Shown: piece by piece, positions 6,849 through 15,923 of the stretch
How the letters are laid out: the number at the start of each line of letters is the position of its first letter
Position numbering within the stretch: position 1 is the stretch's first letter
DNA from: JBALVO01 sp036961445
GTDB lineage: Bacteria; Pseudomonadota; Gammaproteobacteria; Pseudomonadales; Halieaceae
Direction of reading: 5' to 3'
NCBI GenBank assembly: GCA_036961445.1
Contig: JBALVO010000014.1
Coordinates: 1-49,284 of the forward strand
DNA: 49,284 nucleotides
Made by a program: the position numbers and the translations under genes
The notes under the pieces: generated by a model
The model's database searches: none
The model's input: only the letters and a program-made list of their open reading frames with translations
Told to the model about the DNA's origin: nothing

Positions 6849-9455
6849 TCAGTCCTGATTGTCGATACCGACATTGGCCTGGGCGGCTGCTATCCTGGCG
6901 ATAGGCACCCTGAATGGGCTGCAGGATACATAGTCCAGGCCGAGGTCGTGACAAAAGCGAATGGAGCGGGGGTCGCCTCCATGTTCACCACATATGCCGT
7001 ATTTAATGCCCTTTTTCACCGCTCGACTTTCGTTTACGGCTATCTCCATCAAGCGGCCTACAGCCCGTTGATCCAGTGATACGAAGGGGTCGGCGTCGAT
7101 CAGTTTCTTCTCCAGGTACCTGGGGATAAACTTACCCGCGTCGTCCCGTGAAAAACCGTAGGTCATCTGGGTCAGGTCATTGGTGCCAAAACTCATGAAT
7201 TCGACCTCTGGTGCCAATCGATGCGCCCCCAGGGTGGCGCGGGGCGTTTCCATCATGGTGCCAATCTTGTACGGAATAGAGACGTTCTTTTCTTTCAGGA
7301 TCGCGTGGATACCCCTGTCGATAATTTCAGTGATCAGGCGAATTTCACGAACGTTGATCACCAGGGGAATCATGATTTCTGGCAGCGGCTTATAACCCTG
7401 TTCGGTGGCGTCCGCTGCGGCGCTGATAATCGCTTTGACCTGCATCTCGGTAATTTCCGGGTACACCACTGACAGGCGACAACCGCGAAATCCCAGCATA
7501 GGATTTACTTCGGACATACGCTCGGTAATTTCCCGAATTTTGTCCGCTGGCTTACCGATTCGGAGTGCGAGGGCGTTGATATCTTCATCCGTCTGGGGCA
7601 GGAATTCATGCAGCGGTGGATCCAGCAGGCGTATAGTTACCGGCAGGCCGTCCATTATCTTATACAACTGCAGAATATCGTCGTGCTGGAATGCCAGTAG
7701 CTGATCCAGATAAGTTTGACGCTCTTGCTTGTCCTCGGACAAAATCATGGCGCGCATGACGTCAATGCGATCTGCGGCGAAGAACATATGCTCTGTGCGG
7801 CACAGGCCTATGCCCTCGGCGCCCAGTTCCCTGGCCTTGGCTGCGTCTTCCGGCGTTTCCGCATTTGCCCTGACTTTAAGTCGACGGTGTTTGTCTGCCC
7901 AGGACAATAGCGTTTGGAAGTCGTCGCTGGAACTGGCCTCGGTCTTGGCAATATCACCCAGCATCACTTCACCGGAGGTGCCGTCCAGGGTGATAACGTC
8001 CCCACGTTTTATCAACACGCCGTCATTTGTGGTCACTGTGCCAGCCGCGGAATCGATGGTGAGCGCCTCGCAGCCGGTAATGGCGCAGACGCCCATGCCT
8101 CTTGCGACGACGGCGGCATGTGAGGTCATGCCGCCCAGTTCCGTCAGAATCCCCTCAGCCACTCTCATGCCATGAATATCTTCCGGCGTTGTTTCCCGGC
8201 GCACCAGTATCACCTTGTGATCGGCTGCAACTTCCTGTTCCGCTTCTTCGGCGGAGAACACCACCTGGCCGGTAGCCCCCCCGGGACTGGCTGGTAGTCC
8301 CTTGGCGACGATGTCGGTTTTGGCCGCAGGGTCGACCATGGGGTGCAGAAAGGCTTCAACGTGGTCGGTGGAAACGCGCATCAGTGCTTCTTTTTCGCTA
8401 ATCAGGCCCTCATTGACCATATCCACAGCTATTTTTACCGAGGCTCTGCCCGTGCGCTTGCCGCTGCGTGTTTGCAGCATATAGAACTTGCCTTCCTGTA
8501 CGGTAAATTCGATATCCTGCATGTCCCGGTAGTGCTTCTCCAGCAGCTTCTGGGTCTCGAATAATTCGTCGTAAATCGCAGGCATACGCTCGCCCAGTGC
8601 AGCGACTGATAACGGAGTACGGATGCCCGCCACCACGTCTTCACCTGCGGCATTGAATAAATATTCGCCAAAAAACTGATGCTCGCCGGTGGCGGGGTTG
8701 CGGGTGAAAGCGACACCGGAACCCGAATCGTCGCCAAAGTTGCCGAATACCATGGCTTGCACACTCACGGCGGTGCCCAGGCTGTCGGGGATATTGTTCA
8801 TTTCCCGGTAGACGATGGCCCGAGGGGTGTGCCAGGACATAAATACCGACTCCACCGCCAGCTTGAGCTGCTCAAAGGGATCTTCGGGGAAATCCACCAG
8901 GGTTTTGTAGATACGAACTATTTCCTGCCAGTCTTCAGCGGTCATATCTACATCCAGGGCTTTACCCTGGGCTGTCTTGTACTGGCTGAGTTCGTGTTCA
9001 AATTTCGCGCCATCCACACCCATGACCACGTCGGCGAACATCTGGATAAAACGGCGGTAGGAGTCATAAGCGAAGCGGGGGTTGCCTGTTTTTTCGGCCA
9101 TCCCGGCGGTTATCTCATCGTTAAGCCCCAGATTGAGAATCGTGTTCATCATTCCGGGCATGGAGACCGGCGCGCCGGAGCGAACCGAAAACAACAGGGG
9201 GTTTTCAGGATCGCCAAAGCGCGCGCCCATCTTTTTCTCGACGAAATCCAGTGCGATCCGGTATTCCTGTTCCAGTAACGCGGGTAATTTGTTGCCTGTT
9301 TGAAAAAACTCACGGCAGGTTGCGGTGGTAATGATGAATCCGAAAGGCACAGGTAGTCCAAGGCTGGTCATCTCGCACAAGTTGGCACCCTTGCCACCCA
9401 GTAAATCCCGGTCGTCCTTGCTACCTTCGTTGAACAGGTACACGCGCTTTGCCAT
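6849..9455 (-). CDS. ppdK: Pyruvate, phosphate dikinase
   Basis: An 868-residue enzyme that interconverts pyruvate, ATP and phosphate with phosphoenolpyruvate, AMP and PPi. The N-terminal ATP-grasp part begins MAKRVYLFNEG and contains LLGGKGANLCEM. The swivelling domain carries the phosphohistidine H446 in GGMTSHAAVVARGMG (H455 in Clostridium symbiosum PPDK), and the C-terminal TIM barrel has the acid C822 in GICGEHGGDP. The frame could extend 57 codons further upstream, but AAGGAG 6-7 bases before the ATG at 9455 and the usual family length of about 870-880 residues fix the start. No PPDK regulatory kinase gene is adjacent. It probably supports gluconeogenesis from acids or flexible glycolysis. 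Confidence 0.95.
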   Translation of the reverse strand: MAKRVYLFNEGSKDDRDLLGGKGANLCEMTSLGLPVPFGFIITTATCREFFQTGNKLPALLEQEYRIALDFVEKKMGARFGDPENPLLFSVRSGAPVSMPGMMNTILNLGLNDEITAGMAEKTGNPRFAYDSYRRFIQMFADVVMGVDGAKFEHELSQYKTAQGKALDVDMTAEDWQEIVRIYKTLVDFPEDPFEQLKLAVESVFMSWHTPRAIVYREMNNIPDSLGTAVSVQAMVFGNFGDDSGSGVAFTRNPATGEHQFFGEYLFNAAGEDVVAGIRTPLSVAALGERMPAIYDELFETQKLLEKHYRDMQDIEFTVQEGKFYMLQTRSGKRTGRASVKIAVDMVNEGLISEKEALMRVSTDHVEAFLHPMVDPAAKTDIVAKGLPASPGGATGQVVFSAEEAEQEVAADHKVILVRRETTPEDIHGMRVAEGILTELGGMTSHAAVVARGMGVCAITGCEALTIDSAAGTVTTNDGVLIKRGDVITLDGTSGEVMLGDIAKTEASSSDDFQTLLSWADKHRRLKVRANAETPEDAAKARELGAEGIGLCRTEHMFFAADRIDVMRAMILSEDKQERQTYLDQLLAFQHDDILQLYKIMDGLPVTIRLLDPPLHEFLPQTDEDINALALRIGKPADKIREITERMSEVNPMLGFRGCRLSVVYPEITEMQVKAIISAAADATEQGYKPLPEIMIPLVINVREIRLITEIIDRGIHAILKEKNVSIPYKIGTMMETPRATLGAHRLAPEVEFMSFGTNDLTQMTYGFSRDDAGKFIPRYLEKKLIDADPFVSLDQRAVGRLMEIAVNESRAVKKGIKYGICGEHGGDPRSIRFCHDLGLDYVSCSPFRVPIARIAAAQANVGIDNQD

Positions 9456-9601
9456 GAATAGCTCCTTGTGGGTGTAGTGGGGTTGTTTACCCAGTCGCTG
9501 GCGAGTATATCGACTCAGTGCCTTGTGAGGGAGCCCTGATGGCAGAAAAATTAGCCCTTGCCGCGCTTTTTCGCGGTAATGGAGGTTTCGCTTGTTGAAC
9601 C

Positions 9602-9637
9602 GTCCTGTGCAAATTGTAACTGGCACAAGCGCAGGAC
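9602..9637. promoter_or_regulatory. Interrupted inverted repeat in the ppdK/ligase divergent gap
   Basis: GTCCTGTGC (9602-9610) and GCGCAGGAC (9629-9637) pair with one mismatch across an 18-base spacer. The right arm continues into ACAAGCG and a matching CGCTTG precedes the left arm, separated by eight extra bases. It lies between ppdK and the ligase at 9695 and could be an operator or a leader hairpin. A short perfect hairpin CCGCG-N6-CGCGG is also present at 9561-9576. Confidence 0.3.
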
Positions 9638-9694
9638 AAGCGTTTGTATTACAGTGTCGGGCTTGTAATAACCGCGCTTAGAAGGACAACGCTG

Positions 9695-11398
9695 ATGTCG
9701 TTAACGCCTGCAGCTGTGCATAGTAAAAAAAATGAAATTATCGCGCCAGGTGGATTCTTTGAACTGGAAGATCTGGAGCTGGATGGCTGCAGCTACAGGG
9801 TGTACAAGCACGCGCCGAAAACGCTGGTAGATGTTTTGCAGGGCGCACGCGCACATGCCGAACTAGAGTTCATTATTTACGAAGGTCAACGATTAACTTA
9901 CGCCGGATTTTTTCGCCAGGTGGATGCGTTGGCGGCGAGCCTGCAGGCCGATTTCGGCGTGAGCAAGGGTGATCGCGTAGCGATTGCCATGCGCAATAAT
10001 CCCGAGTGGGTAATAGCCTATGCTGCAACCACGTTGATTGGGGCAATAGCCGTGCCGGTAAATAGCTGGGGCAAGACTGAAGAGCTGCGCTACGCGCTGG
10101 ACGATTCGGACTGCAAGGTATTGGTCTGCGATGCGCCACGACTGGCCCTGATAGAGGCACTGCTGCCGGAGTTGGATCTCGTCGCGCTGCTGGTGGCCGA
10201 CCGTCATGAGCGCCAGGAAAATCAACATGTGCGGCATTTTGAGTCCGTGGTAGCGGCAGGGCAGGGCAAGTCTTACCAGATTCCGGAAATTTCAGGCGCA
10301 GATCCCTGTGTCATCCTCTATACCTCCGGCTCCACGGGTTTTCCTAAAGGTGTTTTGCATCGGCATGTCGCCATGTGCCAGTCGTTGATGAATATGTTTT
10401 TCCTGGGCTATCTGGTGATGGAACTGGAAGGCGCCAGGGAGTTTAAAGGCGGGGCTGAGCGTGAGACGCCCATGCTTACCGTGCCGCTGTTTCACGGCAC
10501 TGGTTTATTGTCCGGGTTTATTCTACCCATTCATACGGGCCAGAAAGTGGTTATGATGTACAAATGGGATGCAGGTGCGGCACTGAAACTTATTCAGGCG
10601 GAAAAAATAACAGGGCTGACCAGCGTGCCGGCCGTACTGCAGGACTTATTGCATCATCCTGATTTCGACAAATTTGCAACCAGTTCGTTGATCAGGATAG
10701 GTGCCGCCGGCGCAGCGACGCCTGCCGGATTGCCAGAGCTGATTCGGGAAAAGTGTGGTGAACCCAGCCGCTCGGCAGGCTGGGCCATGACTGAGACCCT
10801 GGCGATAGGTTCTACTATGAGCGGTGCGTTATTTGACCTCAGTCCCGATAGTGCCGGGATTGTGTCCCCCATTGTTGATTTGCGCTTTGTCGATGCTGCA
10901 GGAACGCAGGTAAATGCAGCTCAAGGCGGAGAAATAGAGATATTCAGTGTCGGCTGCACTCCGGGTTACTGGCGCAGGCCCGAAGCTACCGCCGAGATTT
11001 TCGACCGGCAGCGCTGGATGAAGACCGGCGATGTCGGGCGCATTGATGACGATGGCTTTTTGCATATTACCGGGCGAATAAAAGAAATCGTAATTCGTGG
11101 TGGCGAGAATATTTTCCCCGGGGAGATCGAAAAGGCTGTCTATGAGCTACCGCAGGTTAAGGAAAATGTTGTCTTTGGCGTGCCTGATGAAGCCATGGGC
11201 GAAGAACTCGCCCTGGTGTTGTATTTGAATCCCGGTGATGAATTGACGGAACAAGAGTTACGGACTTATCTGCAAAGTCGACTGGCGACTTATAAGGTGC
11301 CTCGGCACATTCGCTTTCGTGACCAGCCACTACCGCAAAACGCCAGTGGCAAGCTACACAAGCTCAAGACCAGGGAAATATTTTTGTCAGTTGAGTAA
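9695..11398 (+). CDS. Acyl-CoA synthetase (AMP-forming), second paralogue
   Basis: A 567-residue ANL-superfamily ligase. Motifs are the phosphate loop LYTSGSTGFPKGV (about 208-220), GWAMTET, KTGDVGRIDDDGFLHITGR, RGGENIFPGEIEKA and the catalytic K553 in ASGKLHKLK. It is only distantly similar to the ligase at 5271, with a longer N-terminus and a different acyl-pocket region, so the substrates probably differ. An in-frame TTG at 9644 would add 17 residues, but the ATG at 9695 has AGAAGGA about 8 bases upstream. Downstream on the same strand the first gene is the LLM at 12506; the intervening LLM at 11408 is on the other strand and converges with this one. Confidence 0.87.
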   Translation: MSLTPAAVHSKKNEIIAPGGFFELEDLELDGCSYRVYKHAPKTLVDVLQGARAHAELEFIIYEGQRLTYAGFFRQVDALAASLQADFGVSKGDRVAIAMRNNPEWVIAYAATTLIGAIAVPVNSWGKTEELRYALDDSDCKVLVCDAPRLALIEALLPELDLVALLVADRHERQENQHVRHFESVVAAGQGKSYQIPEISGADPCVILYTSGSTGFPKGVLHRHVAMCQSLMNMFFLGYLVMELEGAREFKGGAERETPMLTVPLFHGTGLLSGFILPIHTGQKVVMMYKWDAGAALKLIQAEKITGLTSVPAVLQDLLHHPDFDKFATSSLIRIGAAGAATPAGLPELIREKCGEPSRSAGWAMTETLAIGSTMSGALFDLSPDSAGIVSPIVDLRFVDAAGTQVNAAQGGEIEIFSVGCTPGYWRRPEATAEIFDRQRWMKTGDVGRIDDDGFLHITGRIKEIVIRGGENIFPGEIEKAVYELPQVKENVVFGVPDEAMGEELALVLYLNPGDELTEQELRTYLQSRLATYKVPRHIRFRDQPLPQNASGKLHKLKTREIFLSVE

Positions 11399-11407
11399 GT
11401 TCAACGC

Positions 11408-12304
11408 TCATCTTTTAGCCAGCAAATCACATAAGCGGTCGATCTCGGTTATTTCAGCTGTGGCCGGAACCATAAATACTTCCTCACAACCGGCGGCCTC
11501 GGCGTTGTCCAGCGCGGCAGCGATGGCGTCCGCTGAGCTGCGGTGCACCGATTCAGCCATCATGGTGGCGATTTCAGCGCCGGCAATAGACAGGTATTCG
11601 TAGACGTAATCATAAAGTTTTTGCTGGCCGTTATCTGCCAGTGTGTACCAGAAGCCACCCAGGCGATAAGGCTTCGTGCTGCGCCCATTTCTAAGCCATG
11701 CATCATCCGCCATGGCGAAGGTGCGCGACAATTCGTCACTCTCGCTGTTGCCTGACCAGGCATAAAGGCCATCGGCCCAGTGTGAGCAGCGATCAATACT
11801 CTTGGGCCCCATTGCGCCAGCCAGTAGTTGTGGTCCACCGGGTCGCATTGGCGTTGGGCCAATCATGCCGCCTCCGGACACGACTTCCTCGCCAAGCCAA
11901 ACCTTACGCAGTTCCTGAACCTGTTGATCCATGCGGCCATAACGTCCCTGGAACTGGGCGCCTACCGCCTGGTAATCTTTCTCCCGGCCACCATAGCCTA
12001 CCGCCATTTGGTTGACCCTGCCACCGGACAGGATGTCCAGCGTAGCGACTTCTTTGGCCACGCGGGTAGCACTGTGCATAGGCAATACGTAGAGTGTGGG
12101 GGTAATTTCTACCCGGGTGGTGGACATCGCCGCCGCTGCCAGTACTATGCGCATATCAAAGGTTGGGCCGTGAATCCTCTCGCCACATGACAGGCTATGA
12201 AAAGGGCCGTCGTCGATCGCTCTGAACCACTTCAGGTAATCCTCTCGCGTGAGTCCTGCTTTCATATAGGGCAGGCAGATGCCAATTTTCATGTTGGAAG
12301 ACAT
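11408..12304 (-). CDS. LLM-class flavin- or F420-dependent oxidoreductase
   Basis: A 298-residue luciferase-like TIM-barrel protein. Support comes from MKIGICLPYMKAG at the N-terminus, ATLDILSGGRVNQMAVGYGG (about 90-108), which matches the conserved LSxGRxxxGxGxG cofactor segment of the family, and LLAGAMGPKSIDR. Such enzymes use FMNH2 or reduced F420 to oxidise or reduce a range of substrates, including long-chain alkanes, terpenes and steroids. Whether F420 is used depends on biosynthesis genes not seen here. The ATG at 12304 has AGAGG 11 bases upstream, within the palindrome AGGTTAACCT. It is divergent from the second LLM gene, so both probably share a control region. Confidence 0.8.
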   Translation of the reverse strand: MSSNMKIGICLPYMKAGLTREDYLKWFRAIDDGPFHSLSCGERIHGPTFDMRIVLAAAAMSTTRVEITPTLYVLPMHSATRVAKEVATLDILSGGRVNQMAVGYGGREKDYQAVGAQFQGRYGRMDQQVQELRKVWLGEEVVSGGGMIGPTPMRPGGPQLLAGAMGPKSIDRCSHWADGLYAWSGNSESDELSRTFAMADDAWLRNGRSTKPYRLGGFWYTLADNGQQKLYDYVYEYLSIAGAEIATMMAESVHRSSADAIAAALDNAEAAGCEEVFMVPATAEITEIDRLCDLLAKR

Positions 12305-12308
12305 TGCT

Positions 12309-12374
12309 AGGTTAACCTCTGATGATACTGAACTACGCCATGCGCAGTATGGTAGCGCAGTTGCGAGCTCGAGC
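12309..12374. promoter_or_regulatory. Cluster of palindromes between the divergent LLM genes
   Basis: Three symmetric elements lie in the 201-bp gap. AGGTTAACCT (12309-12318) is a perfect 10-bp palindrome covering the SD of the minus-strand LLM. ATACTG (12325-12330) and CAGTAT (12345-12350) are inverted and interlace with AACTACGCCAT (12331-12341) and ATGGTAGCGCAGTT (12349-12362), an imperfect repeat. GCTCGAGC (12367-12374) is a perfect 8-bp palindrome. Together they suggest operator sites for a regulator encoded elsewhere. Confidence 0.35.
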
Positions 12375-12505
12375 CGTTCATCTTTCTAAACTACAGCAAT
12401 ATTGCGCCGGGTACACCGCGTCGTGTGTTGGTCGTGGGCCCTGCCTGGTGTAACGTGTTGCGCAGTCAATAAATATTGTCGCAAAACCTTGCAGGATCAG
12501 AATGT

Positions 12506-13552
12506 ATGAAGATAGACGGCCCGTTTTATGCCCAGCTGGGTGACGCCGCCGAAGAGGCGAAACGCCTTGCAGCTATTGGCTACGATGGTGTTTATACCCT
12601 CGAAGGTAGTTGGGATCCGTTTTATCCTTTGGTAATGGCGGCGGAGCACGCGCCCAAGCTCGATATAGCGACGGGTATTGCAGTGGCATTCCCACGCAAC
12701 CCCATGCATCTGGCCTATCAGGCCTGGGATTTGCAGAAATTCAGTAACGGCAAATTCCTCCTGGGTATTGGTTCGCAAATCAAGACGCACATTGAAAAAC
12801 GCTTCGGCGTAGATTTCAGCCCGCCAGCAGCGCGTATGCGTGAGTACATTCTCGCATTGAAGGCGATTTTTGACTGTTGGCAGAACGGTACCAGGCTGGA
12901 TTTTACGGGGAAGTACTATCGCCATACGCTGATGACGCCAATGTTCAATCCAGGTCCTTTGGATTGCGGGCCGCCACCGATATTGCTGGGAGCACTCGGC
13001 CCGATGATGACAGAAGTGGCGGGGGAGGTGGCTGATGGCCTGATCGTACACCCTTTTAATAACATGCCATTTCTCACCGACCATGCCTTGCCGGCTGTGC
13101 AGCGCGGCTTGTCCAAAGCCGGGCGAGATAGAAATGACTTCACACTTCAGATTAACGCGATGGTGATAACCGGAGAGACCGAGGAAGCGCGCGCTATAGC
13201 GACAGAAAGCGTCAAAGGTTTACTGGGTTTTTACTCATCCACACCGGCTTATCGTCCGCCAATGGAAGCCGTTGGCTACGGTGATTTGCAGCCAGAGCTG
13301 AATCGTTTGTCGAAAGAGGGGCGCTGGGATGAATTAGGTGCCTTTATCGACCAGGATTTTCTCGCTGCATTCACCACCAGCGGCAAGCCTGATGAGATAG
13401 CCGGTAAGTTGCTGGACAAGTATGGCGCTGATGCGGATCGGCTGGCGATCTATGCACCCTATGCCGCGCCGGATGAAATGTGGCGGGGTATTATTGCGCA
13501 GCTAGCCGCGGGCACCACCGACAGAAGCAACACAGCCGAGACCGGTCTATGA
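12506..13552 (+). CDS. LLM-class F420-type oxidoreductase (TIGR03617-like)
   Basis: A 348-residue luciferase-like TIM-barrel protein. Features are MKIDGPFYAQLGDAAEEAKR, WDPFYPLVMAAEH, the GKFLLGIGSQIKTHIEKRFG block (family motif GxGxQxxxHxxRR) and PPPILLGALGPMMTEVAGEV. This arrangement matches the probable-F420 oxidoreductase subfamily known mainly from mycobacteria and found with acyl-CoA dehydrogenases in proteobacteria. The ORF could open at a TTG (12476), but the ATG at 12506 has AGGA 9 bases before it and gives the family N-terminus. Its stop overlaps the next start (ATGA, 13549-13552), so it is translationally coupled to the dehydrogenase pair. The substrate is probably an acyl-CoA or alkyl side chain; this is inference. 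Confidence 0.82.
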   Translation: MKIDGPFYAQLGDAAEEAKRLAAIGYDGVYTLEGSWDPFYPLVMAAEHAPKLDIATGIAVAFPRNPMHLAYQAWDLQKFSNGKFLLGIGSQIKTHIEKRFGVDFSPPAARMREYILALKAIFDCWQNGTRLDFTGKYYRHTLMTPMFNPGPLDCGPPPILLGALGPMMTEVAGEVADGLIVHPFNNMPFLTDHALPAVQRGLSKAGRDRNDFTLQINAMVITGETEEARAIATESVKGLLGFYSSTPAYRPPMEAVGYGDLQPELNRLSKEGRWDELGAFIDQDFLAAFTTSGKPDEIAGKLLDKYGADADRLAIYAPYAAPDEMWRGIIAQLAAGTTDRSNTAETGL

Positions 13553-14736
13553 AAATACAGTTCACAGAACAACAGCGCGCTTTGCGCGATGAATTGCGAG
13601 CTTACTTCGCCGATTTAATGACCCCCGCGCTCACCGCAGAGTGTGAGCGCGATATGGGAGAGGGCGGCGGGCCCTTGTGGCGTGAAGCGCTGCGCCAGAT
13701 GGGTAGGGATGGCTGGATCGGGCTTGGCTGGCCCAAAGCCTGGGGCGGTCGTGATATGTCGCCGCTGGAGCAGTTTATTTTTGTGGAAGAAGTGATGCGC
13801 GCAGGCTATCCCTTTCCGTTCCTGACGACCGAATCTGTCGGGCCGATACTGGCGGAACACGGCAATGACTGGATCAAGCAGCAACTGGTGCCAAAAATTC
13901 TGCAAGGTGAGCTGTTGATTTCCATAGGGTACTCCGAGGCCGGCGCTGGTACCGATCTGGCCAATTTAAGTACTAGCGCCGTGCGCGACGGCGATGGATG
14001 GCTGATCAACGGCCAGAAGATGTGGACGTCACTGGCACACTTTTGTGATTACACCTGGTTAGCGGTTCGCACTGACCCGGATGCCGCTAAAAAGCATAAG
14101 GGAATTTCCATGTTTCTGGTGCCTAATTCCGACCCCGGCTGGAGTTGCACGCCGGTACATACGCTAGGGGATGTGCGCACCAATGCCACGTACTACGACA
14201 ATATTAGAGTGAGTGATGATCATCTGGTGGGGGAGTTGCACGGTGGCTGGAAGCTGATTACGGGTCAACTTAATCGGGAGCGACTCAGTTTGATTAATTT
14301 TGGCCCGGTTTCGCAGCTATTCAATCAACTGACGATATGGGCACGCAATACCGAGTTGCCCGCCGGCGGCAGGGTGATAGATCAGCCTTGGGTACAACAA
14401 AACCTGGCGCGCTGCCGGGCGCTTATAGAATGCATGAAGCTTATTGTTTACAAACAATCCTGGGCGATGACCGAAGGTACGCTGGAAATGGCCGACGCTT
14501 CAGCGGCCAAGGTGTATGGATCTGAGGCTTTTATTGAGGTATTTCGCATGCTGGGTGAAATTGTCGGCCCCGCCGGGCTGGTGAAACCTGGCGTTGGGCA
14601 GGCCTCGCCCCAGGCCGCCAAACTTGAACGTTTGTTCCGCACGGCATCAATTATCACATTTGGCGGTGGAACCAACGAAATACAACGCGACATTATTTCG
14701 GCAGCTGGGCTGTGGATGCCTCGCGCCAGTCGCTAA
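13549..14736 (+). CDS. Acyl-CoA dehydrogenase, subunit with the putative catalytic Glu
   Basis: A 395-residue acyl-CoA dehydrogenase (ACAD). Visible are the flavin-binding strand IGYSEAGAGTDLA (126-138), WLINGQKMWTS and the C-terminal ITFGGGTNEIQRDI. In MCAD-like enzymes the catalytic Glu lies just before GT in that last motif; here the position is Gly. A Glu is instead present at E244 in LNRERLSL, aligning with the base of isovaleryl-CoA dehydrogenase (E254) and of the steroid-type alpha2beta2 ACADs. The RxQFG flavin motif is lacking, which the partner at 14751 supplies. The start overlaps the LLM stop by ATGA. The pair is thus probably a heterotetrameric ACAD for a bulky acyl-CoA. Confidence 0.9.
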   Translation: MKIQFTEQQRALRDELRAYFADLMTPALTAECERDMGEGGGPLWREALRQMGRDGWIGLGWPKAWGGRDMSPLEQFIFVEEVMRAGYPFPFLTTESVGPILAEHGNDWIKQQLVPKILQGELLISIGYSEAGAGTDLANLSTSAVRDGDGWLINGQKMWTSLAHFCDYTWLAVRTDPDAAKKHKGISMFLVPNSDPGWSCTPVHTLGDVRTNATYYDNIRVSDDHLVGELHGGWKLITGQLNRERLSLINFGPVSQLFNQLTIWARNTELPAGGRVIDQPWVQQNLARCRALIECMKLIVYKQSWAMTEGTLEMADASAAKVYGSEAFIEVFRMLGEIVGPAGLVKPGVGQASPQAAKLERLFRTASIITFGGGTNEIQRDIISAAGLWMPRASR

Positions 14737-14750
14737 GCGGAGTTATTGCT

Positions 14751-15884
14751 ATGGACTTTGGATTGACAGAAGAGCAGCGTGAAGTGCAGGGCCTGGCACG
14801 ACAAATCCTCGCGCAGGAGGTCACACCTGGCAAACTCGCTGCTTACGACGAGTATCAGCAGGAGCGCTTTGACCGTGAGCTGTGGGGGCAATTGCTGGCA
14901 GCTGGGCTGCCTGGCGTTGCTACGGCGCAGCAATATGGTGGCATGGGCTTTGGCTTTAGTGAACTGAGCTTCTTTATCGAGGAAGTTGGTCGCACCATAG
15001 CCCCGATCCCCGCGATCAGTCACTGTGTGATGGCTATGCTGCCTATACAGAAGTTTGGTTCCGACGCACTTAAGGAGGCTATTTTGCCGCGGGCTGCCAG
15101 TGGTGAAATTCTGTTGAGTGCCGCGCTGACAGAGCCTCTCAACGAAGATCCAGCGAACCCGCTGGCAGTAACTGCCGAGTTTGATGGTGGCGATTTACGG
15201 CTGTCGGGGACAAAAATTTCAGTGCCTTTTGCGCTCCAGTCGCAGTACGTTTTGCTGGCCGCCAGAACAGACAGCGGCGTTGCTGTAGTGCTGGTTGACC
15301 CGGCAGCCAGCGGTGTGACGCTGAATCCCATGCGCGTTACCACGTATGAGCCTCAGTATGAGTTGCTACTGGACGCGGTGCGGATTCCTCCAGCACAGAT
15401 AATTTGTAGCAGCGACGGAGAGCCGATCATGCGCTGGATCGCCCAGCGCACCGCCGCTGCGCTATGCGCTCATCAACTCGGTGCCAGTGACAATGCTATG
15501 CGCATGGCTGCGAGTTATACCGCTGAGCGCGAACAGTTTGGTGTCCCGGTGGCCACCTTCCAGGCTGTGGGTCACCGCATGGCAGATTGCTATATCGATG
15601 TTGAGTGCCTGCGCCTGAGCACCTACCAGGCTATTTCCTTGTTGGATAGCGAAGCCGACGCACTCACCGAACTGCAGATTGCCAAGATCTGGGCGGGCGA
15701 CACGGGACACAGGGTCAGCTATGCGGCGCAGCATGTGCACGGGGGCATGGGTATCGATCGTGATTACCCACTGTGGCGTTTTTGCCTGTGGATGCGTCAC
15801 AATGAGATGACACAGGGCAGCAGTGCTGTGCACGTGGCTCAACTTGGTGCACGCCTGGCTGCCGGTGAAGGGTTGTTCAGTTGA
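14751..15884 (+). CDS. Acyl-CoA dehydrogenase, partner subunit with the RxQFG motif
   Basis: A 377-residue ACAD. It contains AEREQFGVPVATFQAVGHRM (258-277), the flavin/dimer-contact motif absent from the upstream subunit, and QHVHGGMGIDRDYPLWR near the end. At the alternative base position the sequence is IAQRTAAAL with Q232, and the MCAD-type position reads TQGSS, so neither Glu is present: this subunit probably has no catalytic base of its own. The ATG at 14751 follows AGCGGAG with 8-base spacing, 14 bp after the upstream stop. Together they resemble the FadE28-FadE29/ChsE-type pairs of actinobacterial cholesterol side-chain oxidation. The substrate here is unknown. Confidence 0.9.
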   Translation: MDFGLTEEQREVQGLARQILAQEVTPGKLAAYDEYQQERFDRELWGQLLAAGLPGVATAQQYGGMGFGFSELSFFIEEVGRTIAPIPAISHCVMAMLPIQKFGSDALKEAILPRAASGEILLSAALTEPLNEDPANPLAVTAEFDGGDLRLSGTKISVPFALQSQYVLLAARTDSGVAVVLVDPAASGVTLNPMRVTTYEPQYELLLDAVRIPPAQIICSSDGEPIMRWIAQRTAAALCAHQLGASDNAMRMAASYTAEREQFGVPVATFQAVGHRMADCYIDVECLRLSTYQAISLLDSEADALTELQIAKIWAGDTGHRVSYAAQHVHGGMGIDRDYPLWRFCLWMRHNEMTQGSSAVHVAQLGARLAAGEGLFS

Positions 15885-15923
15885 GCGTGCAACTCAATTT
15901 TTTCATATAAATCTGTGTGAAGC

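Noticed and set aside
8679..9278. A 199-codon open frame on the plus strand inside ppdK
   Set aside because: It is antisense to conserved PPDK sequence, with no family similarity.
9456..9626. A 57-residue N-terminal extension of PPDK
   Set aside because: A strong SD lies before the internal ATG, and the extension has no similarity to the family.
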